Program-made: the position numbers and the translations under genes
The notes under the pieces: generated by a model
Databases searched by the model: none
What the model saw: the letters and a program-made list of their open reading frames with translations, nothing else
Told to the model about the DNA's origin: nothing
Origin: Winogradskyella sp. PG-2
Lineage (GTDB): Bacteria > Bacteroidota > Bacteroidia > Flavobacteriales > Flavobacteriaceae
Length of the DNA stretch: 64,000 nt
NCBI RefSeq assembly: GCF_000828715.1
Contig: NZ_AP014583.1
Coordinates: 1,176,001-1,240,000, forward strand
Reading direction: 5' to 3'
Shown here: positions 35,043 through 43,451 of the stretch, one piece after another
Layout: the number at the start of each line of letters is the position of its first letter
Position numbering within the stretch: position 1 is the first letter of the stretch

Positions 35043-35624
35043 ATGAAAATCACAAACAAGAAATACAAAAATCATAATTTAGCCAATGAAGATGATCGAG
35101 GCGAAAATCTCATTATTGATTTTATAATTTCTTCTTTTTTAGGTATATTAATTGGGTTTTTAATTTTTGAGTTATTTATCTACATAATCATAGTATATTT
35201 CTCAGTTAGATTTCTCTATTATTTCATTTTTGAACTAGCCTATGGAAGAACTCTGGGGAAATTTCAAACTCAAACAATCGTTATGAATAAAGATGGTAAT
35301 CTACCAACCATGATTCAGTTAATTATTAGAAGTTTAAGCCGTTTTATAAGCATTTTCTCAGGTATTAGTGATGATGAACGCGCAATTCATGACTATTCTT
35401 CAAACACATACGTTATAAAGGATTTAAATTTGAGAAAAATTGAAATACGACAGCCTTTGATTTTTATTTTTAATCAAACACTACTAGGCTCTCTTATCTA
35501 TTATATTTTCAATCACCATGATCTAGAAACAATAGATATAGAAATGATTGCATTAATAGTTTTAGTTATAGCGTTTATAAGTGGATTGTTTTTTGGAATA
35601 AAAAAAATGAGGTCTTCTACTTGA
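35043..35624 (+). CDS. RDD family membrane protein
   Basis: A 193-residue membrane protein with an RDD-type first half: ANEDDRGENLIIDFIISSFLG (the Arg/Asp motif near residue 20), two to three helices, then YGRTLGKFQTQTIVMNKDGN and RSLSRFISIFSG. Two further helices follow near the C terminus (about 138-158 and 166-186). The function of the RDD family is loosely linked to ion antiport or protein-complex roles, and nothing here refines it. Its 3' end overlaps the convergent gene by 8 bp. Confidence 0.85.
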   Translation: MKITNKKYKNHNLANEDDRGENLIIDFIISSFLGILIGFLIFELFIYIIIVYFSVRFLYYFIFELAYGRTLGKFQTQTIVMNKDGNLPTMIQLIIRSLSRFISIFSGISDDERAIHDYSSNTYVIKDLNLRKIEIRQPLIFIFNQTLLGSLIYYIFNHHDLETIDIEMIALIVLVIAFISGLFFGIKKMRSST

Positions 35625-36012
35625 CCATAACTCCTTTTAATTGCATCAAAGGAACAATCTGTAAAGCCTTTTTATTAATGGTGTTTTTCCTAAATACATA
35701 GGTTTTATCAAACATCTGATTACCTTCAAAAAAAGTAACTTTAAAAGAATTATTAAGCTCTAATACTTTTTGTTGTAAATATTCAATCTTAGCATAACTT
35801 CTTGCTGGCAATTTTACAATAGTATGACGCATTGGAGGTGTCATTTTTTTATCGTTAAAACCTTGAGATACTATAAGGACAGTGTCTAAATCTGTGTCAG
35901 AGTTATTAATGATATAAGCATTCCAATCTAGAGTTTTATATTCTATATGTTTTTCTTGTACTACAGCTACATGTACATCTTTTACTTCTGGAATGTTAAT
36001 GTCTTTTTTCAT
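35617..36012 (-). CDS. Conserved uncharacterised protein, pheS-associated in flavobacteria
   Basis: A 131-residue soluble protein (MKKDINIPEVKDVHVAVVQE, DWNAYIINNSDTDLDTVLIVSQGF, LPARSYAKIEYLQQKVLELN, IVPLMQLKGVMVK). Its composition is beta-rich, with no signal peptide. The start at 36012 is preferred over 36021 because the family begins MKKDINIPEV. I recognise it as a small flavobacterial conserved family often found near pheS (about 0.8 kb away here), sometimes mislabelled as a tRNA-synthetase subunit. Function unknown. Confidence 0.75.
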   Translation of the reverse strand: MKKDINIPEVKDVHVAVVQEKHIEYKTLDWNAYIINNSDTDLDTVLIVSQGFNDKKMTPPMRHTIVKLPARSYAKIEYLQQKVLELNNSFKVTFFEGNQMFDKTYVFRKNTINKKALQIVPLMQLKGVMVK

Positions 36013-36121
36013 GTTTACCACCTATAAAAACAAGAATCTGTTTTTGTTAATTATAATTTAAAAAGCAAAAGTATAAAAAGCTAAATCCTTAATTTAGGTT
36101 TTAAACCATAAATCTATAGTT

Positions 36122-36523
36122 ATGAAATTTAAAATTTTTTTTCTAACACTTTTATTCTGCTGTATAAGTTTTAGTCAAAGCAACGAAAGAATTACTACTA
36201 TTGAAACTGTTGAAATTCTATATGGAAAAGAAGAGGAAGCTATCTATTATTTTCAAAACAATTGGAAGAAATTAAGAGCAAGGGCTATTGAAAAAGAATA
36301 TATCCACTCATTTCAGCTCATGAAAACTTCATTTAGTTCTGAAACCCCTTTTCATATTATACTAGTCACAACTTACACTAATAAAGAGCAATATAAAAAT
36401 AGAGAGAAACACTTTACAGAACTTATTAAAGCTAGTGGTGGATTAAAACTATTGAATGATAAAAAGCCAAATGAATTAAGAAAATCAGTATTTAGTGTTG
36501 AAGGAGCAAATCATTTGGAATAA
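36122..36523 (+). CDS. Secreted small protein, possible ABM/dimeric alpha-beta barrel fold
   Basis: A 133-residue exported protein: the signal peptide IFFLTLLFCCISFSQ, then a domain with TIETVEILYGKEEEAIYYFQNNWKKL split by helix, FHIILVTTYTNKEQYKNREK and a C-terminal strand. The pattern resembles dimeric alpha-beta barrel (ABM-like) proteins, but this is a weak structural guess. Flanked by unrelated genes. Confidence 0.6.
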   Translation: MKFKIFFLTLLFCCISFSQSNERITTIETVEILYGKEEEAIYYFQNNWKKLRARAIEKEYIHSFQLMKTSFSSETPFHIILVTTYTNKEQYKNREKHFTELIKASGGLKLLNDKKPNELRKSVFSVEGANHLE

Positions 36524-36536
36524 TGCTTATTATAAA

Positions 36537-36833
36537 TCAGTCCTTAGTTCTAAAATATATAATTATAAATTGTATGAAGCCTAATATCCAATATAATGGA
36601 AATCTTAGATAAGCATATAACATATTGAATGAATCATCACCTGAACTACCGTATGACTTTATTTCTGTAAGCATAGATATAAAAGGTAGTAGAAATCCAA
36701 ATAGTAATGAAAATAAAATTGGAAAAACACAGCTTTTAGAGTTTGGGAATTTTCTAATTATACTATTAAGTATTACTAAAATCAGAAAAATTACTATGTC
36801 AAAATATCCGAAATAGATATGTAAGTCATCCAC
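36537..36833 (-). CDS. Small integral membrane protein downstream of pheS
   Basis: A 98-residue protein with three hydrophobic segments (about residues 10-24, 36-55 and 75-93) and a hydrophilic loop SYGSSGDDSFNM. It starts with GTG immediately after the pheS stop (TAAGTG), suggesting translational coupling. The composition and the spacing of helices look like a genuine membrane protein. It is not a family I recognise, and it could be strain-specific. Confidence 0.55.
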   Translation of the reverse strand: MDDLHIYFGYFDIVIFLILVILNSIIRKFPNSKSCVFPILFSLLFGFLLPFISMLTEIKSYGSSGDDSFNMLYAYLRFPLYWILGFIQFIIIYFRTKD

Positions 36834-37853
36834 TTATAAAGACGACTTAAACTGCTCTAAGAAACGCACATCATTCTCACTCAATAAACGAATATCACTG
36901 ATTTGGTTAAGTAACATGGCGATACGATCAATTCCCATACCAAAAGCAAAACCAGAATATTCTTTAGAATCAATTCCGCAGTTTTCTAAAACATTAGGGT
37001 CTACCATACCGCAACCCATAATTTCTAACCAGCCAGTACCTTTGGTGATTTTATAATCGGTTTCAGTCTCAAGTCCCCAATATACATCCACCTCAGCACT
37101 TGGTTCTGTAAATGGAAAGTAGGATGGTCTAAGTCTAATCTTAGATTTTCCGAACATCTCAGTTGTAAAATATTGTAAGGTTTGCTTTAAATCAGCAAAG
37201 CTGACATCCTTATCTATATACAGACCTTCTACTTGATGAAAGAAACAGTGTGATCGTGCTGAAATGGCCTCATTTCTATAAACACGACCTGGCGAAATTG
37301 TACGTATTGGAGGTTTATTATTTTCCATATAACGCACTTGTACAGAACTTGTATGTGTACGTAATAATATATCTGGATCAGTCTGAATAAAGAAAGTATC
37401 CTGCATATCTCGTGCTGGATGATATTCTGACAGATTCAATGCCGTAAAATTATGCCAATCATCTTCTATTTCTGGTCCTTCACTAACGTTGAAACCTATA
37501 CGAGAAAAGATATCTATAATTTCGTTTTTTACGATAGAAATAGGATGACGTGCACCCAAAGCGATAGGTTCACCTGGGCGCGATAAGTCTCCATAAACTC
37601 CATTGTCTTCCTCTTGATTTTCAAAAGATTCTTTTAAGGTGTTTACTTTATCTTCAGCTGTTTTTTTAAGCTGATTTATGGTTTGCCCAAATTCCTTTTT
37701 TTGATCATTTGCCACATTTTTAAACTCAGCAAAATATTCCTTTAATAATCCTTTAGACCCTAAATATTTTATTCTAAATGCTTCTACTTCATCTTTAGAC
37801 TGCGCTGTAAATGCTTCTGCTTCTGCAATGAGTTCTTTTATCTTATCTATCAT
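36834..37853 (-). CDS. pheS: Phenylalanyl-tRNA synthetase alpha subunit
   Basis: Catalytic alpha subunit of the alpha2beta2 PheRS. A 339-residue class II synthetase: the N-terminal coiled coil (about residues 1-85), ARHPISIVKNEIIDIFSRIGF, DMQDTFFIQ, RTISPGRVYRNEAISARSH (motif 2), and GFAFGMGIDRIAMLLNQISDIR (motif 3, split). pheT is not adjacent, as is usual in Bacteroidota. An ATG-started protein directly follows the 122-residue gene upstream with a 54-bp gap. Confidence 0.97.
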   Translation of the reverse strand: MIDKIKELIAEAEAFTAQSKDEVEAFRIKYLGSKGLLKEYFAEFKNVANDQKKEFGQTINQLKKTAEDKVNTLKESFENQEEDNGVYGDLSRPGEPIALGARHPISIVKNEIIDIFSRIGFNVSEGPEIEDDWHNFTALNLSEYHPARDMQDTFFIQTDPDILLRTHTSSVQVRYMENNKPPIRTISPGRVYRNEAISARSHCFFHQVEGLYIDKDVSFADLKQTLQYFTTEMFGKSKIRLRPSYFPFTEPSAEVDVYWGLETETDYKITKGTGWLEIMGCGMVDPNVLENCGIDSKEYSGFAFGMGIDRIAMLLNQISDIRLLSENDVRFLEQFKSSL

Positions 37854-37907
37854 TTTATGCTGAATTTAATTCAGTACCTATAATTCAATCTGCAAATTTA
37901 AAAAATC

Positions 37908-38264
37908 TTAACTGATATATTCAGTTTCTAGAAAATAGTTCACAATGGCTTCTTTCATTAAAACACTTTGTTCACCTGCTTTTAGATGCGGTAACTGTGC
38001 TAATACTTTATAATGTGGCCAACCATCTTCGTCCACAAAATCAAACTTATAAAACCCATATGGTTCTAAGACCTTACAAATCGCAATATGCATTAAATCT
38101 AGTTTATGGTCTTTTTTATACTCGCGGTGTATCTGTCCAAGTTCTTGAACACCAATGAGGTATATGATAGAATCCAAATCTAGTTTATCTCCATCAGCGA
38201 ATTGATTAGAGAGTTTTTTCACTACTAAATTCCATCGTTCTTTTAATTGTTCGTCTCTTGCCAT
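37908..38264 (-). CDS. Conserved uncharacterised Bacteroidota protein
   Basis: A 118-residue soluble protein (MARDEQLKERWNLVVKKLS, LDLDSIIYLIGVQELGQIHREY, KVLEPYGFYKFDFVDEDGWPHY). It is helical at the N terminus with an EDGWPHY turn at the end. The frame is open to GTG 38276, but ATG 38264 gives the family-like start. I recognise the pattern as conserved in Bacteroidota without known function. It heads the pheS transcript from a promoter abutting that of cvpA. Confidence 0.7.
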   Translation of the reverse strand: MARDEQLKERWNLVVKKLSNQFADGDKLDLDSIIYLIGVQELGQIHREYKKDHKLDLMHIAICKVLEPYGFYKFDFVDEDGWPHYKVLAQLPHLKAGEQSVLMKEAIVNYFLETEYIS

Positions 38265-38298
38265 AATTTGTAACACTACTTTTGCGTTATCTGATTGG

Positions 38299-38317
38299 CA
38301 AAGTTAATTTATATTTG
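38299..38317. promoter_or_regulatory. Back-to-back divergent -7 boxes for the pheS-side operon and cvpA
   Basis: Minus-strand TAACTTTG (38299-38306) and plus-strand TATATTTG (38310-38317) both fit TAnnTTTG and are only 3 bp apart, facing away from each other. Each promoter's -33 region would lie inside the other's start region, so simultaneous initiation should be sterically hindered. Confidence 0.5.
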
Positions 38318-38334
38318 CCTAAACCGCTAGTATT

Positions 38335-38847
38335 ATGAGTATCATTGATATTGTTTTAGGAGCCTTATTATTATTTGGGCTTATTCGTGGAGCCATGAAA
38401 GGGCTTTTTGTTGAAGTAGCATCTTTAGTCGCCTTAGTTTTGGGTGTCTATGGAGCGATCCACTTTAGTGGTTTTGCGGCCGGTTTTTTAGAATCTAAGG
38501 TAGATTGGGCTGAAAAAACTATCAATATTGTAGCCTTTGCAATCACCTTTGTCATTATTGTTTTAGCTATAAGTCTTGCAGGAAAAGCACTCACTAAATT
38601 AGCAGATTTTGCTGCTTTAGGGATTATTAATAAACTAGCGGGCGGAATTTTTGGAGCACTTAAAATAGGCCTGATTCTTAGTGTATTGCTAATTGTATTC
38701 AACAAATTAAATAATACACTTCCCTTTATGGAACAAGAAGATTTAGAGGAAAGTGTCCTATACAAACCTGTAAAATCTTTAGCTCCAATTATTTTTCCTA
38801 ATCTTATTAAGAGCGAAACTGAAGAGGACTCTGAAGAAGAGGCATAA
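38335..38847 (+). CDS. CvpA family membrane protein
   Basis: A 170-residue inner-membrane protein with four helices: SIIDIVLGALLLFGLIRGAM (the CvpA N-terminal GLIRGAMKGLF signature), FVEVASLVALVLGVYGAIHF, TINIVAFAITFVIIVLAISL, and GIFGALKIGLILSVLLIVF. The acidic C-terminal tail (ESETEEDSEEEA-like) is cytoplasmic. The family is linked to colicin V production and to stress tolerance, and it is not diagnostic of bacteriocin synthesis here. Single gene with its own promoter and terminator. Confidence 0.9.
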   Translation: MSIIDIVLGALLLFGLIRGAMKGLFVEVASLVALVLGVYGAIHFSGFAAGFLESKVDWAEKTINIVAFAITFVIIVLAISLAGKALTKLADFAALGIINKLAGGIFGALKIGLILSVLLIVFNKLNNTLPFMEQEDLEESVLYKPVKSLAPIIFPNLIKSETEEDSEEEA

Positions 38848-38848
38848 A

Positions 38849-38874
38849 AAAAGCCAATCTTTCGAATGGCTTTT
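38849..38874. terminator. Bidirectional terminator between cvpA and carbonic anhydrase
   Basis: AAAAGCCA (38849-38856) pairs with TGGCTTTT (38867-38874), with an internal A/A mismatch then TC/GA pairs and a TTTC loop. A and T tracts on both sides let it serve both convergent genes. Confidence 0.75.
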
Positions 38875-38892
38875 AGTTATATAGTTTTGTGA

Positions 38893-39522
38893 TTATAGCA
38901 TTTCTACTTTTCCGGTATGTAAACTATAAACACCGCCAACGATAGCAATCTCCCCATTGTCTTCCATTTCTTTTAGGATTTGGCTTTTCTCACGAATACG
39001 ATTAATAGTAAGATTTACATTATTGGCAACTGTTTTGGCAACAAACTCACTATTAGATGAATTTGCTTCACCTTCAACTTCATCTGCAGATTTTCTAACT
39101 GCTGGCATAATATTCTCTAACATTGCTGTAATATTTCCTAATTCTACACCATCACAAGCTGCTTTAACTGCTCCACAACTTTCATGACCTAAAACTAAGA
39201 CAAGCTTACTTCCTGCAGCTTTACAAGAATATTCTAAGCTTCCTAGAATATCCACATTTTCAAAATTACCAGCTACTCTAGCAACAAAAATATCGCCAAT
39301 AGCTTGATCTAAAACTGTTTCTACTGGTACACGAGAATCAATACAAGATAAAACAACTGCTTTTGGAAATTGTCCACCTGTAGTCTGATTTACTAATGCT
39401 GCATTATCTGCACCTTCTAACTTACCGTTTACAAAACGGTTATTACCTTCTAATAAATCTTGTAATACACCATTAGGAGTTAATGCTGTTTGTACATCTT
39501 TTGTTACTGCTATATTTTTCAT
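38893..39522 (-). CDS. Beta-class carbonic anhydrase
   Basis: Interconverts CO2 and bicarbonate. A 209-residue protein with zinc ligands C60 and the D62/R64 dyad in SCIDSRVPVE and H113/C116 in GHESCGAVKAA, all present. No signal peptide, so it is cytoplasmic. It is the last gene after two SulP transporters on the same strand (17 bp from the nearer one), which strongly suggests that the three act together in inorganic-carbon supply, for anaplerotic carboxylation or pH control. Confidence 0.95.
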   Translation of the reverse strand: MKNIAVTKDVQTALTPNGVLQDLLEGNNRFVNGKLEGADNAALVNQTTGGQFPKAVVLSCIDSRVPVETVLDQAIGDIFVARVAGNFENVDILGSLEYSCKAAGSKLVLVLGHESCGAVKAACDGVELGNITAMLENIMPAVRKSADEVEGEANSSNSEFVAKTVANNVNLTINRIREKSQILKEMEDNGEIAIVGGVYSLHTGKVEML

Positions 39523-39539
39523 ATTTAATTAGATTTATT

Positions 39540-41414
39540 TTATTTATAATTGTCTTTTATATTTGTTTTTATCCACTCTAAACAGGTGTCAAAGTTTTGA
39601 TAAATTTGATTTTCTGAAACTAAATCTGGAATGATATCTATCCGTTCCATAAGTAATCTTGGTTGATCTAAAACTCCAGTCATTAATATATTAATATCTT
39701 GTTTTTTTAAATCAAAAAGTACGTCCTCCATCGCATAAAGACCTGATTGGTCCATGTATGTAAGTTTTTCCATACGAATAACAACGGTTTTGGATGTACT
39801 AGGAATTTGTTTGGCCAATTGTTGGAAACTTGCCGTTGAACCAAAAAATAAAGGACCTTCTATATGCTTAATTACAACCTCTTCCTTCAAATTAGAGGGC
39901 ATATCAAACTCATCATCCCATGGTTTTTCATTCAAAGGTTTTATTATAGATTGCTTTGCTGTAATATCTCCTATTTTCTTCATAAACAGTAAAGATGCAA
40001 GTACCAAACCAATCCCAACGGCATAAACTAAATCCCAAACCGACGACAGTATTAAAACCACCATCATAATAAGTACTTCTGAGCTCAATTTTAACGGTCC
40101 TATTTTTATATCCTTTGGTAAGGATGGTATGGCTTTTAATCCTTTATAATCAATAACACCTATTCCTACGGTAATAAGAATGCCTGCTAATACAGCTGCT
40201 GGAATTTTGGAAGCTAATGGAGATAACACCAATAATATTATAAATAATAAGACCCCAGCAATCATACCAGATAATTTTGTCTTACCACCAGACTTTATAT
40301 TGACCACTGTACGTATTGTGGCACCTGCGCCAGGAATACCACCAAAAAGTGCAGCGATACTATTTCCAATACCTTGACCTAATAACTCTTTATTTGGTTT
40401 GTGTTTTGTCTTCGTCATATTATCTGCAACAACACTGGTTAATAATGAATCTATTGATCCTAATAATGCCAATGTTAATGCTGTAAAAATATAAGGTGTA
40501 ACACTCCTTAAACTAAAGCCACTAAAAATTTCTGCCTTAAATTCTGGCAGACCTCCTGGAATCTCAGGTATCGCTATATAATCTAAGTTAAAAGCTAAAG
40601 CAATTGCAGTCATTACTAGTAAAGCAACCAATGTACTTGGTATTTTGGTTGTTACACGTTTAAACCCATATATAATTAAAATAGTAGCTAATGCTAATAG
40701 TAGCTCTAACCAGTTTATCTGTTTAATGGCTCTTGGCAAGACTTTTAAGGCTCCTATAACACCAGAGGCTTCTTTCCCAGCAAGAGTTTTTGCTTCGTCG
40801 TTACGTATAACATCCGATAATGCTACAGTATGGTCAATTGAAGTTTTATAATCTTCTATATTTAAGCTTTTACCATTTTTATTATTCTTTGTATTAATCA
40901 GGCTTCTTGTAGTAACAACTTCCTCAACTTGCGACTCAAATTTATTAACAAAATTCGTATCCTCTTTGGGATAATAACCTATAGCTGGTAATATCTGAGT
41001 TACTAGAATAATTACACCAATAGCTGTCATAAAACCAGAGACTACAGGATAAGGTATGTATCTAATATATTTTCCTAAACCTATCGCTCCAAAGGCAATT
41101 TGTAAAATACCAGCCAATAAAAATACAGTTAGAATTGCTGGTAATGCCTTTTCTACACTGCCATTATTAGTAGCAATTAGGCTGGCAATAACTACCATAC
41201 TTACAGCTGTCATTGGTGCCGTTGGCCCAGAAATCTGTGTATTTGTACCACCAAATAGTGCCGCAAAAAAGCTAATAAATATTGCTCCATAAATTCCAGC
41301 ACTTGGTCCTAAGCCAGAGGATACACCAAAGGCTAGAGCCAAAGGTAAAGCAACAATACCAGCAGTAATACCACCAAAAGCGTCACCTTTAATATTAGAA
41401 AATAATTCTTTCAT
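39540..41414 (-). CDS. SulP-family anion (probable bicarbonate) transporter with STAS domain
   Basis: A 624-residue SLC26/SulP permease: about 10-14 helices (GGITAGIVALPLALAFGVSSG at the N terminus, TQISGPTAPMTAVSMV, FGGIPGAGATIRTVVNIKSGG) and a C-terminal cytoplasmic STAS domain (about residues 510-620: VIRMEKLTYMDQSGLYAMED). A large hydrophilic loop (about 155-225) between helices is unusual and absent from its neighbour. Bicarbonate as substrate is inferred from the adjacent carbonic anhydrase and resemblance to BicA-type proteins; sulfate cannot be excluded. Confidence 0.85.
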   Translation of the reverse strand: MKELFSNIKGDAFGGITAGIVALPLALAFGVSSGLGPSAGIYGAIFISFFAALFGGTNTQISGPTAPMTAVSMVVIASLIATNNGSVEKALPAILTVFLLAGILQIAFGAIGLGKYIRYIPYPVVSGFMTAIGVIILVTQILPAIGYYPKEDTNFVNKFESQVEEVVTTRSLINTKNNKNGKSLNIEDYKTSIDHTVALSDVIRNDEAKTLAGKEASGVIGALKVLPRAIKQINWLELLLALATILIIYGFKRVTTKIPSTLVALLVMTAIALAFNLDYIAIPEIPGGLPEFKAEIFSGFSLRSVTPYIFTALTLALLGSIDSLLTSVVADNMTKTKHKPNKELLGQGIGNSIAALFGGIPGAGATIRTVVNIKSGGKTKLSGMIAGVLLFIILLVLSPLASKIPAAVLAGILITVGIGVIDYKGLKAIPSLPKDIKIGPLKLSSEVLIMMVVLILSSVWDLVYAVGIGLVLASLLFMKKIGDITAKQSIIKPLNEKPWDDEFDMPSNLKEEVVIKHIEGPLFFGSTASFQQLAKQIPSTSKTVVIRMEKLTYMDQSGLYAMEDVLFDLKKQDINILMTGVLDQPRLLMERIDIIPDLVSENQIYQNFDTCLEWIKTNIKDNYK

Positions 41415-41421
41415 TTATTCT

Positions 41422-43023
41422 TTAAAGTTTAAACTCATCTAATTTTGGCCTAAGCTTAAAAAACTCAATAAAACTCTCAGGATTTTCAACGATTCCACGT
41501 TCGGAAATGAGCTTTATATCTATATTTCGTTCTTTAGCTTTAAAAGCAAAATCATCTAATATTTCAATAATATCGTTATCTAGATATTGTGTTTTTCTTA
41601 CGTCTAATTCTAAATACGAATCTTTTGGAAGACTATCTAATTCTTGTAATATTGCTCCTTTATTAAAGAAGGTAACTTCCTCTGCTAAAGTCATTTTTAT
41701 TTTTCCATCATCTACGTCTTCACCTTCTTTGTGTAAAAAATGTGAATTTTTAAAACTTTTAAAAAGTACGATAAAGATTCCTACAGCAAGTCCAAGCCCT
41801 ATTCCCCACAGTAAATCGATAAAAACAATACCTACGATTGTAGTAATGAAAGGAATAAACTGCATCCAACCAGCATTATACATTGCTTTAAATGTGGATG
41901 GTTTAGCAAGCTTATATCCTACTATAAATAATATGGCAGCTAATACTGAAAGTGGAATTAGATTTAATACCATCGGAATTGTTACAACCGATATTAATAA
42001 TAAAAATCCATGAATTACAGCTGATGCCTTACTCTTTCCTCCTGATTGAATATTTGCTGAACTTCTAACTATAACCTGTGTTACAGGTAATCCACCAATT
42101 AACCCCGAAACAATGTTCCCTGAACCTTGAGCGAAAAGCTCTCTATTTGTAGGAGTAACATTTTTATCTGGATCTAACTTATCCGTTGCTTCAACACACA
42201 GTAATGTTTCTAATGATGCTACCAAGCCAATAGTAAATGCAGTTATTAATATTTTTGGATTTGTAATTGCGGAGAAATTAGGAAACGTAAGTAAATCTTT
42301 TAGACCAGCCAAACTCTCTGGCACTGGTACAGATACTAAATGGTCTTTGCTTAACTCCATACCCGTGTCTTTGGTCAGAAAGTAGAATACAATACCTATA
42401 ACGACTGCGACTAAAGGCCCTTGTACAAGCTTAAAAATCTTGCCTTTTTTGCTCAATACATTTGCCCACAATAAAAGTATGCCCATAGAAATTAAGGCGA
42501 TAATTGTAGCACCTTTATCAAAATTTCCACTGATTATTGCGTTTATAGTTTTTAGTAGTTCCGTTAATGTGTTTTCACCATCAATTTGTAAAAAAGCAAA
42601 ATCGCCTTCAGGGTTTTTGTCTAATCCAAAAAAGTACGGAATCTCTTTTAATATAATAACTATACCTATTCCTGTTAGCATTCCTTTGATTACAGAAGAT
42701 GGGAAATAGTAACCTATAATTCCGGCCTTAAATACTCCAAGAATTATTTGAAACACACCAGCCAAAACTACTGCTACTAGAAAATTCTCATAGCCTAGGT
42801 CACCGATTGCAGTTGCTACAATTACTGCCAAACCAGCAGCTGGACCACTAACCCCAATTTTAGAGCCCGATGCAGCCCCTACAATAATACCACCAACAAT
42901 CCCCGCTATTAAACCAGTAATAGGCTCAGCTCCCGAAGCAACAGAAATTCCTAAACATAATGGTAAGGCTACAAAGAATACAACAATACTCGCTGGTATA
43001 TCGTTTTTTAATGTTTTAAACAT
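41422..43023 (-). CDS. SulP-family anion transporter, second paralogue
   Basis: A 533-residue SulP permease: PASIVVFFVALPLCLGISVASG, KIGVSGPAAGLAVIVATAIG, LIGGLPVTQVIVRSSANIQSGG, and a shorter C-terminal STAS-like domain (about residues 445-530: KDSYLELDVRKTQYLDNDIIE). It lies 7 bp upstream of the 624-residue paralogue and is only distantly similar to it, so this is not a recent duplication. It is probably co-expressed with the second SulP and carbonic anhydrase for inorganic-carbon uptake. Its leader has a 7-bp inverted repeat (43040-43061). Confidence 0.85.
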   Translation of the reverse strand: MFKTLKNDIPASIVVFFVALPLCLGISVASGAEPITGLIAGIVGGIIVGAASGSKIGVSGPAAGLAVIVATAIGDLGYENFLVAVVLAGVFQIILGVFKAGIIGYYFPSSVIKGMLTGIGIVIILKEIPYFFGLDKNPEGDFAFLQIDGENTLTELLKTINAIISGNFDKGATIIALISMGILLLWANVLSKKGKIFKLVQGPLVAVVIGIVFYFLTKDTGMELSKDHLVSVPVPESLAGLKDLLTFPNFSAITNPKILITAFTIGLVASLETLLCVEATDKLDPDKNVTPTNRELFAQGSGNIVSGLIGGLPVTQVIVRSSANIQSGGKSKASAVIHGFLLLISVVTIPMVLNLIPLSVLAAILFIVGYKLAKPSTFKAMYNAGWMQFIPFITTIVGIVFIDLLWGIGLGLAVGIFIVLFKSFKNSHFLHKEGEDVDDGKIKMTLAEEVTFFNKGAILQELDSLPKDSYLELDVRKTQYLDNDIIEILDDFAFKAKERNIDIKLISERGIVENPESFIEFFKLRPKLDEFKL

Positions 43024-43039
43024 AATTTAAGTCATTAGT

Positions 43040-43061
43040 GCTATTGATAGATAACAATAGC
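43040..43061 (-). promoter_or_regulatory. Inverted repeat in the leader of the SulP/carbonic anhydrase operon
   Basis: GCTATTG (43040-43046) and CAATAGC (43055-43061) are perfect 7-bp arms around an 8-nt spacer, 17 bp before the SulP ATG. It could be a leader hairpin or an operator for a dimeric regulator. There is no U tract, so it is not a terminator. Confidence 0.4.
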
Positions 43062-43109
43062 AAATTTTTAAAAATTTTATAAGTGTATTTTATTTGAACG
43101 AAAAAAATA

Positions 43110-43403
43110 TCAAATAAATTCTGGAGGAGGTAATACGAGATTAAGGTGTGGTTTTGAATACGACTTGAAAGCATATTTATTATTAAACTCACTACTATTA
43201 TAAACAAAAAAATCTTCTAGATTTTCAGTGCTAATTTCAAAAAGAAGTTTAAGACTTTCCTTTTCCTCTTCTTCATTTTCACCATAAAAACAAGTGATAT
43301 CGATTGTATCATCAAATGACATAATTATTGAAGGAGCTGATATAATAGCCATAAATAATATGGTGAAAAATATTGCTATTTTATGTTGGTTGGTTTTTTG
43401 CAT
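43110..43403 (-). CDS. Small exported or membrane-anchored protein of unknown function
   Basis: A 97-residue protein with one N-terminal hydrophobic segment (IAIFFTILFMAIISAPSIIM) followed by an acidic mature part (CFYGENEEEEKESLKLLFEI, a run of Glu) and a Pro-rich end (LPPPEF). I recall similar small proteins beside bat or SulP operons in flavobacteria, though the function is unknown. Good codon composition compared with the shadow frame at 43016-43207 supports this as the real gene. Confidence 0.6.
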   Translation of the reverse strand: MQKTNQHKIAIFFTILFMAIISAPSIIMSFDDTIDITCFYGENEEEEKESLKLLFEISTENLEDFFVYNSSEFNNKYAFKSYSKPHLNLVLPPPEFI

Positions 43404-43451
43404 AAAATAGCTAAAATACTAATTAGAAATTAACATTCCGTTAAATATTTT

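Noticed and set aside
39754..42709. Several plus-strand open frames across the SulP transporters
   Set aside because: Antisense reflections of hydrophobic coding sequence; none has a start signal.
43016..43207. 63-codon minus-strand frame overlapping the SulP start
   Set aside because: Overlaps both SulP and the 97-residue gene and has the composition of out-of-frame AT-rich sequence.
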